A stretch of DNA of 64,000 nucleotides from positions 1-64,000 of the forward strand of contig CAZGUH010000017.1 of assembly GCA_964529005.1 (NCBI GenBank), in the 5' to 3' direction. The position numbers were made by a program, and so were the translations under genes. Under the pieces are notes generated by a model that did not search any database, was not told where the DNA came from, and saw nothing but the letters and a program-made list of their open reading frames with translations. How positions within the stretch are numbered: position 1 is the first letter of the stretch; every line of letters starts with the position of its first letter. The DNA is from CAZGUH01 sp964529005. Lineage in GTDB: Bacteria > Actinomycetota > Acidimicrobiia > Acidimicrobiales > Ilumatobacteraceae. This document shows positions 26,158-34,429 of this stretch, one piece after another.

Positions 26158-27390
26158 ATGGATCTCTCGTATCCCCCCGACGCTGAAGAGTTCCGCCTCG
26201 AGATCCGAGCCTGGCTGCGCTCGAACCTGCCCGAGGGGTGGTTCGAGCCGGGTTTCGAGATGACCGCCGAGGAGCGCGCCGAGTTCAACGCGACGTGGCC
26301 CGCGAAGCTGTTCGAGGGCGGCTGGATCTGCGCCACATGGCCGAAGGAGTACGGCGGCAAGGGTCTGACCGTGATGCAGGGCGTCGTTCTGACGGAGGAG
26401 TTCTCCGCAGCGCGGGCGCCGATGCGCGGCGACTTCCTCGGCGACACGCTCGTCGGCCCGACCCTGCTCCAGTGGGGCACCGAAGAACAGAAGAAGGAGT
26501 TCCTCCCCGGCATCCTGCGCGGGCAGACGCGGTGGTGCCAAGGCTTCAGCGAGCCGAACAGCGGCAGCGACCTGGCCAGCCTCTCCACCACCGCCGTCCT
26601 CGACGGCGACGAGTGGGTGATCAACGGGCAGAAGGTGTGGACCTCGCAGGCGCATCACGCCGACTACTGCTTCCTGCTGGCGCGCACCGACCCCGCCGCC
26701 TCGAAGCACAAGGGCATCTCCTACATGCTGGTCCCGATGCGCCAGCCGGGCATCGAGATCCGCGGCATCACCCAGCCCGACGGGTCGGCCGAGTTCTCCG
26801 AGGTGTTCTTCACCGACGCTCGCTGCCCTGTCGACAACGTCGTCGGCGGCGTCAACAACGGCTGGAAGGTGGCCAACAGCACGCTCGCCTTCGAGCGCGG
26901 GATGAGCGCGACGACCGGATACCGGCGCTTCGCCGAGGAGTTCTCGATGATGCGCGGCGCGGCGCGGGCACGGGGCTTGGCCGACGATGCCGTGATCCGC
27001 CAGCGGCTGGCCGCGTACTACTCGAAGGTCGAGATCATCCGCATCAACGGCTTGCGGTCGCTGACGGCGACGCTGTCGGGCGCGAAGGATCCCGGAGTGG
27101 CGGCGATCGGCGCGACGAACAAGATGTTCTGGAGCGAGATGCACCAGGCGGCGATGGACCTCGCGGTCGACATCCACGGCGCCGAGGCGATGTTGATCGA
27201 CGCCGGCAGCGCGCGTTGGCCTGCGACGACACGGGTGGAGCGGCGGCCTGGCTACCCGGTGAGCGCGATGATGTCCGCGTTCCTCTTCAGCCGCAGCGAG
27301 ACGATCTGGGGCGGCACCAGCCAGATCCAACGCAACATCGTCGGCGAGCGCGTGCTCGGCCTGCCGAAGGAACCGCGCGCGACGGCCTGA
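26158..27390 (+). CDS. Acyl-CoA dehydrogenase
   Basis: This is a 410-residue FadE-type flavoenzyme: an N-terminal helical domain with TWPKEYGGKGLTVMQGVVL, the flavin loop QGFSEPNSGSDLASLST near residue 126, INGQKVWTSQAHHADY near residue 155, and the C-terminal IWGGTSQIQRNIVGERVLGLP. The usual catalytic position YEGT reads WGGT, as in the FadE subgroup whose base is elsewhere. It differs clearly from the acyl-CoA dehydrogenase at 16217. AATACT 7 nt before ATG 26158 suggests a leaderless transcript controlled by the overlapping palindrome. Confidence 0.92.
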   Translation: MDLSYPPDAEEFRLEIRAWLRSNLPEGWFEPGFEMTAEERAEFNATWPAKLFEGGWICATWPKEYGGKGLTVMQGVVLTEEFSAARAPMRGDFLGDTLVGPTLLQWGTEEQKKEFLPGILRGQTRWCQGFSEPNSGSDLASLSTTAVLDGDEWVINGQKVWTSQAHHADYCFLLARTDPAASKHKGISYMLVPMRQPGIEIRGITQPDGSAEFSEVFFTDARCPVDNVVGGVNNGWKVANSTLAFERGMSATTGYRRFAEEFSMMRGAARARGLADDAVIRQRLAAYYSKVEIIRINGLRSLTATLSGAKDPGVAAIGATNKMFWSEMHQAAMDLAVDIHGAEAMLIDAGSARWPATTRVERRPGYPVSAMMSAFLFSRSETIWGGTSQIQRNIVGERVLGLPKEPRATA

Positions 27391-27438
27391 GGGGCGGCGA
27401 CCGCCGTCGGCGCGCGCTGACGAGGTCGCGCGCGTTCG

Positions 27439-27452
27439 TCACATTCCTGTGA
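27439..27452. promoter_or_regulatory. TCACA-TTCC-TGTGA inverted repeat upstream of the ATP-grasp cluster
   Basis: This 5-bp inverted repeat with a 4-nt spacer lies 34 bp before the first gene of the ATP-grasp/alpha-E cluster and just ahead of a possible -10 (GGATACCC, 27459-27466). It is a candidate operator or activator site and nothing more can be said from sequence. Confidence 0.35.
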
Positions 27453-27486
27453 TCCGGGGGATACCCGCCCCCGGCACCCTCACGGC

Positions 27487-28923
27487 ATGACGATCGCTGA
27501 TCTGCGGGTCCAGGCCGGCGCCTGGGACGAGTTGCTCGGCGCGGACGGGACGGCCAGAGCGCCGGCGGCCGCGCTGGTCGAGCAACTGTCCTCGCTGGGC
27601 GTTGCCGAGCTGCAAGAGCGGCAGAACTTCGCCGATCTCGACATCCTGACGATGGGCATCACGTTCACCGTCTACTCCGACGGGCGCGGCATCGATCGGG
27701 CGTGGCCGTTCGACGTCATCCCGAGGATCATCGGCGCAGACGAGTGGCGCGGGATCGAGCGCGGCCTGGTGCAACGCCTGCGCACGCTCAACATGTTCAT
27801 CGACGACCTCTACAACGATCAGGCCGTCATCCGCGATGGGGTGTTCCCGGCGGAAATGCTCGACCACTCGGTGAACTACCGGCCCGAGTGCCGCGGAGTG
27901 CGCCCGCGCTGGGGCGTGTGGGCGCACATCTCCGGCAGCGACCTCGTGCGCGACACCGACGGCACGATGTACGTCCTCGAGGACAACCTGCGGGTGCCGA
28001 GCGGTGTCAGCTACGTGCTCGAGAACAGGGCGATCTCGAAGAGGGCGTTCGCCGATCTCTTCGCTCGCCAGAGCATCCTGCCCGTCGACGCATACACCGA
28101 CGAGCTGGCCAAGCTGCTCCACTCGTTGGCGCCCGAGGGGGGCGACGAGCCGGCCGTCGCCGTGCTGACACCCGGGATCTTCAACAGCGCCTACTTCGAG
28201 CACTCGCTGCTCGCCCAGCGCATCGGGGCGGCGTTGGTGGAGGGCCGCGACCTCACGGTCGTCGACGACTGCGTGTACATGCGGACCATCGAAGGGTTGC
28301 GGCGCGTCGACGTCATCTACCGCCGCGTCGACGACATGTTCCTCGATCCGGAGGTGTTCCGGCCGGATTCGCTGCTCGGTGTCCCAGGGCTGATGCGCGC
28401 GTGGCGGGCGGGCAACGTGTCGATCGCCAACGCTCCGGGCGCCGAGGTGGCCGACGACAAGGTGGTGTACGCATGGGTCCCCGACCTCGTGCGCTACTAC
28501 ACGGGCGAGGAGCCGCTGCTGCCCAACGTGCCGACGTACCGCTGCATCGACCCCGACGAGCGGCGCTTCGTCGTCGAGCACATCGGCGACCTCGTGATCA
28601 AGCCCGCCAACGAGAGCGGAGGGCACGGCCTGGTGATCGGCAGCCGGGCGAGCCGCAGCGAGCTCGATGATGCGATCGCCGCGATCGAAGCCGATCCGCG
28701 CAACTGGGTGGCGCAGCCGATCCTCAGCCTCAGCACCGCGCCGACGTTGTGCGACGGCGAGATCGAGCCGCGCCACGTCGACCTCCGTCCGTTCGTCCTG
28801 ACGGGTCGGACGAGCTACGTCACCGCGGGTGGGCTGACGCGCGTCGCCCTCGAGCGCGGCTCGCTCGTCGTCAACTCGTCGCAAGGCGGCGGCAGCAAGG
28901 ACACGTGGATCGTCGAGACATGA
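27487..28923 (+). CDS. Circularly permuted ATP-grasp protein (DUF404/407 type)
   Basis: This 478-residue circularly permuted ATP-grasp protein is predicted to form amide or peptide-like bonds using ATP. Key motifs look intact: FTVYSDGRGIDRAWPFD early, VLEDNLRVPSGVSYVLENR near residue 163, VIYRRVDDMFLDPE near residue 277, and the ATP-binding KPANESGGHG near residue 372, with QPILSLSTAPT and LRPFVLTG following. It starts the four-gene cluster with alpha-E and transglutaminase genes. Family genes of this kind occur in such clusters in many bacteria and are proposed to make or ligate small peptides. The product is unknown. Confidence 0.9.
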   Translation: MTIADLRVQAGAWDELLGADGTARAPAAALVEQLSSLGVAELQERQNFADLDILTMGITFTVYSDGRGIDRAWPFDVIPRIIGADEWRGIERGLVQRLRTLNMFIDDLYNDQAVIRDGVFPAEMLDHSVNYRPECRGVRPRWGVWAHISGSDLVRDTDGTMYVLEDNLRVPSGVSYVLENRAISKRAFADLFARQSILPVDAYTDELAKLLHSLAPEGGDEPAVAVLTPGIFNSAYFEHSLLAQRIGAALVEGRDLTVVDDCVYMRTIEGLRRVDVIYRRVDDMFLDPEVFRPDSLLGVPGLMRAWRAGNVSIANAPGAEVADDKVVYAWVPDLVRYYTGEEPLLPNVPTYRCIDPDERRFVVEHIGDLVIKPANESGGHGLVIGSRASRSELDDAIAAIEADPRNWVAQPILSLSTAPTLCDGEIEPRHVDLRPFVLTGRTSYVTAGGLTRVALERGSLVVNSSQGGGSKDTWIVET

Positions 28924-28948
28924 CGCCGCGACCCGGGAGCGTCGTGTG

Positions 28949-29893
28949 ATGGTCCTGCTGTCGCGCGTCGCCGAGAACCTGTACTGGTCATCTCGATACC
29001 TGGAGCGTGCCGAGGGCACGGCACGGCTGGCGCGCACCTACACCGAGGTGATGGTCGACCTGCCGACGTCGGTGTCGACGTCGTGGGAGCCGCTGCTGGC
29101 GATCACCGGCTCCACGTCCGCGTTCCGCAGCGACCATCGCGACGCCGACGAGACGTCGATCGTGTCGTACCTCGTCGCCGACCTGTCGAACCCGAACAGC
29201 GTCGCCAGCTCCGTCGGGCACGCCCGCGAGAACCTGCGCGCGTGCCGCGACGTGATCCCGAGCGAGGCGTGGACGACCGTCAACGATCTGCACCTGTTCG
29301 TCAGCGGCCAGCGCGAGGCCGGCGTCGCCCGGCGCAGCCGGGCGCGCGTCCTGACCCGGATCATCGACGACGCCCGCCGCGTCGACGGAGTGATGTCGTC
29401 CAGCATGTCCCACGACGACGCCTACTGCTTCTTGCGCCTCGGCTGGGCGATCGAGCGGGCGGACATGACGACGCGCGTGCTCGGAGTGCGCGCCGCCGAG
29501 CTGCTCACCGCCGCGGCGGGCGACGAGAACCACGACGAGGTGCAGTGGATGAGCGTGCTGCGATCGCGCGCCGCGCTCCAGATGTACCAGCGGGCGAGCG
29601 CCGGGCCGATCGACGGCGGCGCCGTCGTGCGATTCCTGCTGTTCGACGAGACGTTCCCGCAGTCCGTCGCGTTCTGCGCGACGGAGTGCGCCGCTGCGCT
29701 GGCGGCGCTGCCGCACAGCGAGATCACGGCGCCCGCCGTGCGCGCCGTGACCGACACGCTGAGCACCGTGAGGCCGGTGGCCGGCGACGGCTGGGCGCTC
29801 GACGCCGCCGCGGACGCTCTCCAGGTCGCGATCGCCGCCTTGAGCGACGCGGTGATGGCGGCGTTCACCGGCGTCGCTGCGCTCGCCGGATGA
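28949..29893 (+). CDS. Alpha-E domain protein (DUF403)
   Basis: This 314-residue all-helical alpha-E domain protein opens with the signature LLSRVAENLYWSSRYLERAEGTARL and carries FLRLGWAIERADMTTRVLGVRA near residue 168. Alpha-E proteins almost always travel with circularly permuted ATP-grasp ligases and are assumed to be their partner subunits. GGGAG lies 9 nt before ATG 28949; GTG 28946, one codon earlier, is equally possible. It ends in a 4-bp overlap with the next gene. Confidence 0.88.
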   Translation: MVLLSRVAENLYWSSRYLERAEGTARLARTYTEVMVDLPTSVSTSWEPLLAITGSTSAFRSDHRDADETSIVSYLVADLSNPNSVASSVGHARENLRACRDVIPSEAWTTVNDLHLFVSGQREAGVARRSRARVLTRIIDDARRVDGVMSSSMSHDDAYCFLRLGWAIERADMTTRVLGVRAAELLTAAAGDENHDEVQWMSVLRSRAALQMYQRASAGPIDGGAVVRFLLFDETFPQSVAFCATECAAALAALPHSEITAPAVRAVTDTLSTVRPVAGDGWALDAAADALQVAIAALSDAVMAAFTGVAALAG

Positions 29894-32190
29894 ACCGGGC
29901 CGCGCGCGACGCGCCGCCCGCCGATCGCTTCGACGAGGCGATCGGCCCCGACGGCTCGGTGCGTGGCCCGTGGCGGAACGTCCGCTCGTTGATCGATGCC
30001 GTGGACGTCGAGCGCCAGCGTGCCGCGGACCGGATGCTGGAGGCGGAGAGCGCAGGTCACCTCGTCCACGACATCGCGCACGAGATCGGGCCGGGGTCCG
30101 CGGCGTCCCTCGGCCGCCCGTGGCGCCTCGACCCCCTTCCGTACGTCGTCGCCGCCGCCGAGTTCGATGCGCTCGCGGCCGGGATCGAGCAACGGATGCG
30201 GCTCCTCGACACGATTCTGTGCGACGTGTACGGCAGCCGCGCGTTGATGCGCGCGGGGATCGTCGACCCGGCTCGTGTGTTCGCCAGTCCGGCATGGCGA
30301 CCGGGCGCGAGGAGCCGGGGCGGGGTCCGCTCGAGCGCGGGCCCAGGCTTCCTGGTGGCATACGCCGTGGACGTCGTGCGCATCGCCGACGGGTCGTGGC
30401 GCGTCGTGCGCGATCTCACCGATGCGCCGTCCGGGCTGGGCGAGACGATGATCGGCAGGACGGTCATGGCTCGCCTGCTGCCGGACGTGATGCGTCGCGC
30501 GGGGGTCGCGCCGATCACGGAGTTCGCCGCCGACGTGCGCGCCGCGCTGGCCGCTCGCGCCGGCACGGCCCGGCGCAGCCCGCGGGTCGTTCTGCTGTCG
30601 GGCAGCCTCGCCGACCCGACGTACGTGGAGCACTCCTACCTCGCGGCCCACCTCGGCTATCACCTCGCGTTCGGCGCCGACCTCCTCGTCCGCGACGGCC
30701 GCGTATGGTTGCGGTCGCTCGGCGGGCTCGAGCCGATCGACGTCGTGTTCCGTCGCATCGACGACGGCGCGCTCGATCCCCTGGAGGCAGAGGCGTCCGG
30801 GTGCGGCGGGGTCGCGGGCCTCGTGTCCGCCTCCGTGAGGCCTGCTGCGAACGTCAGCCTGGCGAACGGATTCGGCAGCGGCCTGGCCGAGGACGAGGCG
30901 ATCGCGGCGATGGTTCACGGCGTCGCGCGCGCCGTCGGTGAAGGCCCGCCGATGCTCGCGCCGCTGGCGCCCGGCGAGCGCCTCGCGACCGCGCCTGCGT
31001 CCGATGGCGCCGGGCTGCGCGCTGCGAGCACCGTCCTGCGGCTGCATGCCGTGTGGGGCCCGGGCGGTGTGAGCGTGATGGCAGGCGGGGCGGGGCGCGT
31101 CCTCGCGGCCGGTGACGACCCGGCGCATCCGACGTCCGGATGGGCCAAGGACGTGTGGATCGTCGACGGCGCTCGGCCGCGCGTCACCGTGACCCGCCCG
31201 CTGATGCCTCAGGTCGACCTGTCCGCGTCGCTGCCGACGCGCGTCGCGGACGCGCTGTTCGGGCTCGGGCGGGCCGCCGAGCGAGCCGAGGTCGCGGCGC
31301 GCACCGCACGCGTCGTCGCGCTGCAGTTCCACCAGGACTCCGCGCTCGCCGGCGCCGACGACGGTGGCTGGACGCGGGCGACGCTGGCGGTGCTGCGCGC
31401 GGCGCGGGCCCAGCCGTTCATCGCCGCCGAGGGCGAGGTCGAGAACGCAGCGCCGATCGGTGAGCAGATCCGCGCGGAGGTGGCCGCGACGGCTCGGTGC
31501 GCGGCCACCCAGCTCGGGATCGTGCTCGCCGAGGCGCTGTCCGTGCGCGAGCACCTCTCGACGACGACCGCCCGCGTCCTGTCGCGGCTGGCGGCGAGCC
31601 GCGCCTCGATCGACGGTGGGCGCGCCGGCGAGGAGATCGACGCCGCCCTCGTCGACCTGGCCGCTCTCGCCGGCCTGATCGGCGAGAGCACGACCCGCGG
31701 CGCGGGGTGGCGGTTCCTCGACCTGGGCCGCAGGCTCGAGCGCGCGCTGGCCTTGGTCGGCGCGGTCGAAGCAGCGGTCGGCGCAGCGGTCGACCCGTTC
31801 GTCGTGCAGCCGCTCGCCGACGGGCTGCTGGGAGCGCACGAGAGCCTCGTCGCCTACCGGCGCCGGCATCGCAGCGACGTCGACCTCGACGCGGTCGTCG
31901 ACATCCTCGTCCACGACGACACGAACCCGCGCAGCTTGGCGTTCCAGCTCGACCGCATGCGCGAGCACGCCGCCGTCCTGGCGTGGAGCGAGGCCGTCGA
32001 TCTGATCGATCGGTGCAGCGTCGCGGCGATGGAACGCCCCGACGTCTCCGTCGCCGTGTCCGGCCGTCGCGTCGCCGTCGACGCCCTCGTGCTCGCCGTG
32101 CGCGGCCCGCTGCTCGATCTGTCGCGGCAGGTGGTCGAGCGCTGGTTCTCCGACCCGTTCGGCCTGCGCGTGCTCGGACGGCGCCGATGA
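29890..32190 (+). CDS. Fused (degenerate) ATP-grasp plus alpha-E protein
   Basis: This 766-residue protein combines an ATP-grasp-like half (about 1-440) with an alpha-E half (about 450-760, beginning LPTRVADALFGLGRAAERAE). Against the first cluster gene, the EDNLRVPSG loop reads VRDLTDAPSGLGE, and the KPANESGGHG ATP-binding loop has no counterpart: the aligned region reads APLAPGERLATAPASDG. The ATP-grasp half therefore looks catalytically dead, or acts on another ligand, and may be structural. The start overlaps the alpha-E stop, and its own stop overlaps the transglutaminase start. Confidence 0.85.
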   Translation: MNRAARDAPPADRFDEAIGPDGSVRGPWRNVRSLIDAVDVERQRAADRMLEAESAGHLVHDIAHEIGPGSAASLGRPWRLDPLPYVVAAAEFDALAAGIEQRMRLLDTILCDVYGSRALMRAGIVDPARVFASPAWRPGARSRGGVRSSAGPGFLVAYAVDVVRIADGSWRVVRDLTDAPSGLGETMIGRTVMARLLPDVMRRAGVAPITEFAADVRAALAARAGTARRSPRVVLLSGSLADPTYVEHSYLAAHLGYHLAFGADLLVRDGRVWLRSLGGLEPIDVVFRRIDDGALDPLEAEASGCGGVAGLVSASVRPAANVSLANGFGSGLAEDEAIAAMVHGVARAVGEGPPMLAPLAPGERLATAPASDGAGLRAASTVLRLHAVWGPGGVSVMAGGAGRVLAAGDDPAHPTSGWAKDVWIVDGARPRVTVTRPLMPQVDLSASLPTRVADALFGLGRAAERAEVAARTARVVALQFHQDSALAGADDGGWTRATLAVLRAARAQPFIAAEGEVENAAPIGEQIRAEVAATARCAATQLGIVLAEALSVREHLSTTTARVLSRLAASRASIDGGRAGEEIDAALVDLAALAGLIGESTTRGAGWRFLDLGRRLERALALVGAVEAAVGAAVDPFVVQPLADGLLGAHESLVAYRRRHRSDVDLDAVVDILVHDDTNPRSLAFQLDRMREHAAVLAWSEAVDLIDRCSVAAMERPDVSVAVSGRRVAVDALVLAVRGPLLDLSRQVVERWFSDPFGLRVLGRRR

Positions 32191-33089
32191 CGCCAGCGGT
32201 GACGCGCTATCGCGTCGTGCACCGCACGACGTACCGCTACAGCGCGCCGATGGTGCGCGGCGACACGGTCACCCACCTGTTGCCCCGCACGACGGAGCAC
32301 CAGGACGTGATCTCCGCGCACGTCGACGTGGACCCACAGCCCGACGACCGGTCGTCGTGGATCGACACGTTCGGCAACCGCGTCGAGCAGATCGCGATCC
32401 ACCGATCACACGACGCGCTCACCGTCGACGGTCGCAGCGAGGTGGAGGTGCGGACCCCCGCCGTACCGGCGGTGGACGTGCCATGGGAGGCCGTGCGTGA
32501 CGCGGCAGCGGCGGCGAGGGCCGACCTCGCGCTCGACGTCATGCCGTTCGTGCCAGCGTCGCCGCTCGTCGACCACCGGCCGCTGGCGCCCGAGCTGCGC
32601 GCATTCACCGACGGCGCGTTCACACCCGGGCGGCCGGCGATCGAGGCCATCGACACGCTGTGCCGCACGATCCACGCGACGATGGCGTTCGATCCCGGCT
32701 TCACGGACGTGTCGACCCCGCTCGCCGCGGTGCTGTCCGCACGGCGCGGCGTGTGCCAGGACTTCGCCCACCTCGCCGTCGCCTGCTTGCGAACCGCGGG
32801 GCTGCCCGCTCGATACGTGAGCGGATACATCGAGACGGAGCCGCCGCCGGGCCGTCCGCGCCTGGTCGGCGCGGACGCGTCGCACGCGTGGTGTGCGACC
32901 TGGATCCCCGGCGTCGGCTGGATCGACTTCGACCCGACGAACGCCCAGTTCCCTCCGCGACGCCACGTCACGGTCGCATGGGGGAGGGACGTCGGCGACG
33001 TCTCGCCGGTCCGCGGTGTCGTCGTCGGGCCGCCTGCGGAGCAGCAGCTCGAGGTGTCGGTCGACGTGCAACGCGCGCCCGAGGTGTGA
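32187..33089 (+). CDS. Transglutaminase-like cysteine protease family protein
   Basis: This 300-residue protein has the bacterial transglutaminase N-terminal beta domain (YRVVHRTTYRYSAPMVRGDT) and a papain-like core with Cys190 in RRGVCQDFAHLAV, His233 in DASHAWCATW and Asp in WIDFDPTN (residues 247/249). No signal peptide is seen, so it probably acts in the cytoplasm, as a peptidase or amide-forming enzyme on the product of the ATP-grasp proteins. It is coupled by a 4-bp overlap to the fused gene. It ends the cluster. Confidence 0.9.
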   Translation: MTPAVTRYRVVHRTTYRYSAPMVRGDTVTHLLPRTTEHQDVISAHVDVDPQPDDRSSWIDTFGNRVEQIAIHRSHDALTVDGRSEVEVRTPAVPAVDVPWEAVRDAAAAARADLALDVMPFVPASPLVDHRPLAPELRAFTDGAFTPGRPAIEAIDTLCRTIHATMAFDPGFTDVSTPLAAVLSARRGVCQDFAHLAVACLRTAGLPARYVSGYIETEPPPGRPRLVGADASHAWCATWIPGVGWIDFDPTNAQFPPRRHVTVAWGRDVGDVSPVRGVVVGPPAEQQLEVSVDVQRAPEV

Positions 33090-33140
33090 CGTGCGTCGCT
33101 GATCGAGCGCCACGACTCACGACCCGCCAGGATGGCGCCC

Positions 33141-34352
33141 ATGGCCCGGCCCCGCTTGGTGACGCGCACGTTCGCGCTGGCGACCACAGCGGCGTTCGCG
33201 TACTTCGTCGCCGTCGGCATGTCGGTGGCGCTCGTCAGCCGCTTCATCGAGGACGAACTCGGCGGGAACGGTTTCCACATCGGCCTCGCCACCGCGTGCT
33301 TCGCCGCGGTGGCGATCCTCGCCCGGCCGTTCATCGCCCGCGTCGGCAGCCGCATCGGGCTCGCGCGGATGATGGTCGGGGGATCGACGATCGGCGCCGT
33401 GGGGCTTGCGCTGACGGGGTTCGCGCCGTCGGTGTGGGCGGTGCTGCCGTTGCGCGCGGTGAACGGCGTCGCCGAAGCGACGGTGTTCGTCGGCGGTCTG
33501 GCGATCATCAGCCGCCAGGCGCCGCCCGACCGCCAGGCCGAGGCGGCGAGCTTCTTCTCCGTGGCGGTGTTCGGCGGCCTCACCGTCGGTCCGCTTCTCG
33601 GCGAGGTGGCGCTCGGCGACGATCGCTTCGCGCTCGCGTTCTGCCTCGCCGCGGTGTCGTGCGCGGCGTCCGCGGCGATCGCCACCACGGTGCCGCGCTC
33701 GATCGGCCGCGGCGAGGTCGCGCCGCGCGGCAGGTCGTTGATCCACCGGGCCGCTGTCCGGCCGGGTCTCGTGCTCGCGTCGGGCATCGCCGCGATGACG
33801 GGGTTCATGGCGTTCCTGCCGACGAAGGCGTCCGAGCTCGGGATGGCCGGGGCCGGTCCCGTCTTCGCGACGTACGGCGTGCTGTGCGCCGTGATCCGCG
33901 TCGCAGGGGCGCGCCTGCCTGCCCGGTGGGGCCTGCCGCGGACGACGACGACGTCGCTCGTGACGCTCGCCGGCGGTCTCGGCATCGCCGCCGCGCTGGA
34001 CTCGCCGTTCGGCCTCTACGCCGCGGCCGTGGGCATCGCGGTCGGCCTGTCACTGCTGTACCCGACGCTGATGGCGGCGACCGTCGGCGCGTCTCCCGAC
34101 AGCGAGCGGACCGCCGCGCTGGCGACGTTCACAGCGTTCTTCGAGACCGGCACCGTCGTCGGCGGGTTGGCGCTCGGCGGCATTGCCGCGCTCACGGACG
34201 AGCGCGGCGCGTTCGCCGGCGGCGCGGTGGCGGCGATCGGGGGGTTGGTGTTCGTCCGCGCGCTCGCTCGCGACACGCGCGGTCATGTCCTTGGCAGCGA
34301 CGCGTCAGCGCCGCGCATCGGCGTGCCCGCGCCGACCTGTGACACGCTCTGA
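33141..34352 (+). CDS. MFS transporter
   Basis: This 403-residue major facilitator protein has about 12 hydrophobic segments. The first loop reads RPFIARVGSRIGLARMM, matching the GRxxDRxGRR-type MFS signature, and a hydrophilic linker with Arg-rich residues lies near residue 195. ATG 33141 has AGGA 8 nt upstream; ATG 33132 would overlap that site. The substrate is unknown, and the closest resemblance is to drug or sugar efflux carriers. It follows the ATP-grasp cluster by 51 bp and could export its product, but it may be independent. Confidence 0.82.
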   Translation: MARPRLVTRTFALATTAAFAYFVAVGMSVALVSRFIEDELGGNGFHIGLATACFAAVAILARPFIARVGSRIGLARMMVGGSTIGAVGLALTGFAPSVWAVLPLRAVNGVAEATVFVGGLAIISRQAPPDRQAEAASFFSVAVFGGLTVGPLLGEVALGDDRFALAFCLAAVSCAASAAIATTVPRSIGRGEVAPRGRSLIHRAAVRPGLVLASGIAAMTGFMAFLPTKASELGMAGAGPVFATYGVLCAVIRVAGARLPARWGLPRTTTTSLVTLAGGLGIAAALDSPFGLYAAAVGIAVGLSLLYPTLMAATVGASPDSERTAALATFTAFFETGTVVGGLALGGIAALTDERGAFAGGAVAAIGGLVFVRALARDTRGHVLGSDASAPRIGVPAPTCDTL

Positions 34353-34429
34353 CCGCCCGACGCCAAGCGGCGCGCCGCGCTGTCCGATTTCCGCTCGCCA
34401 TCGCGGATCGGCTCCGACACACTGGCAGC

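Noticed and set aside
27409..27436. GC-only inverted repeat (GCGCGCG...CGCGCGC) after the second acyl-CoA dehydrogenase
   Set aside because: Alternating GC runs are common here, the loop is 10 nt and no T tract follows, so it is not called a terminator.
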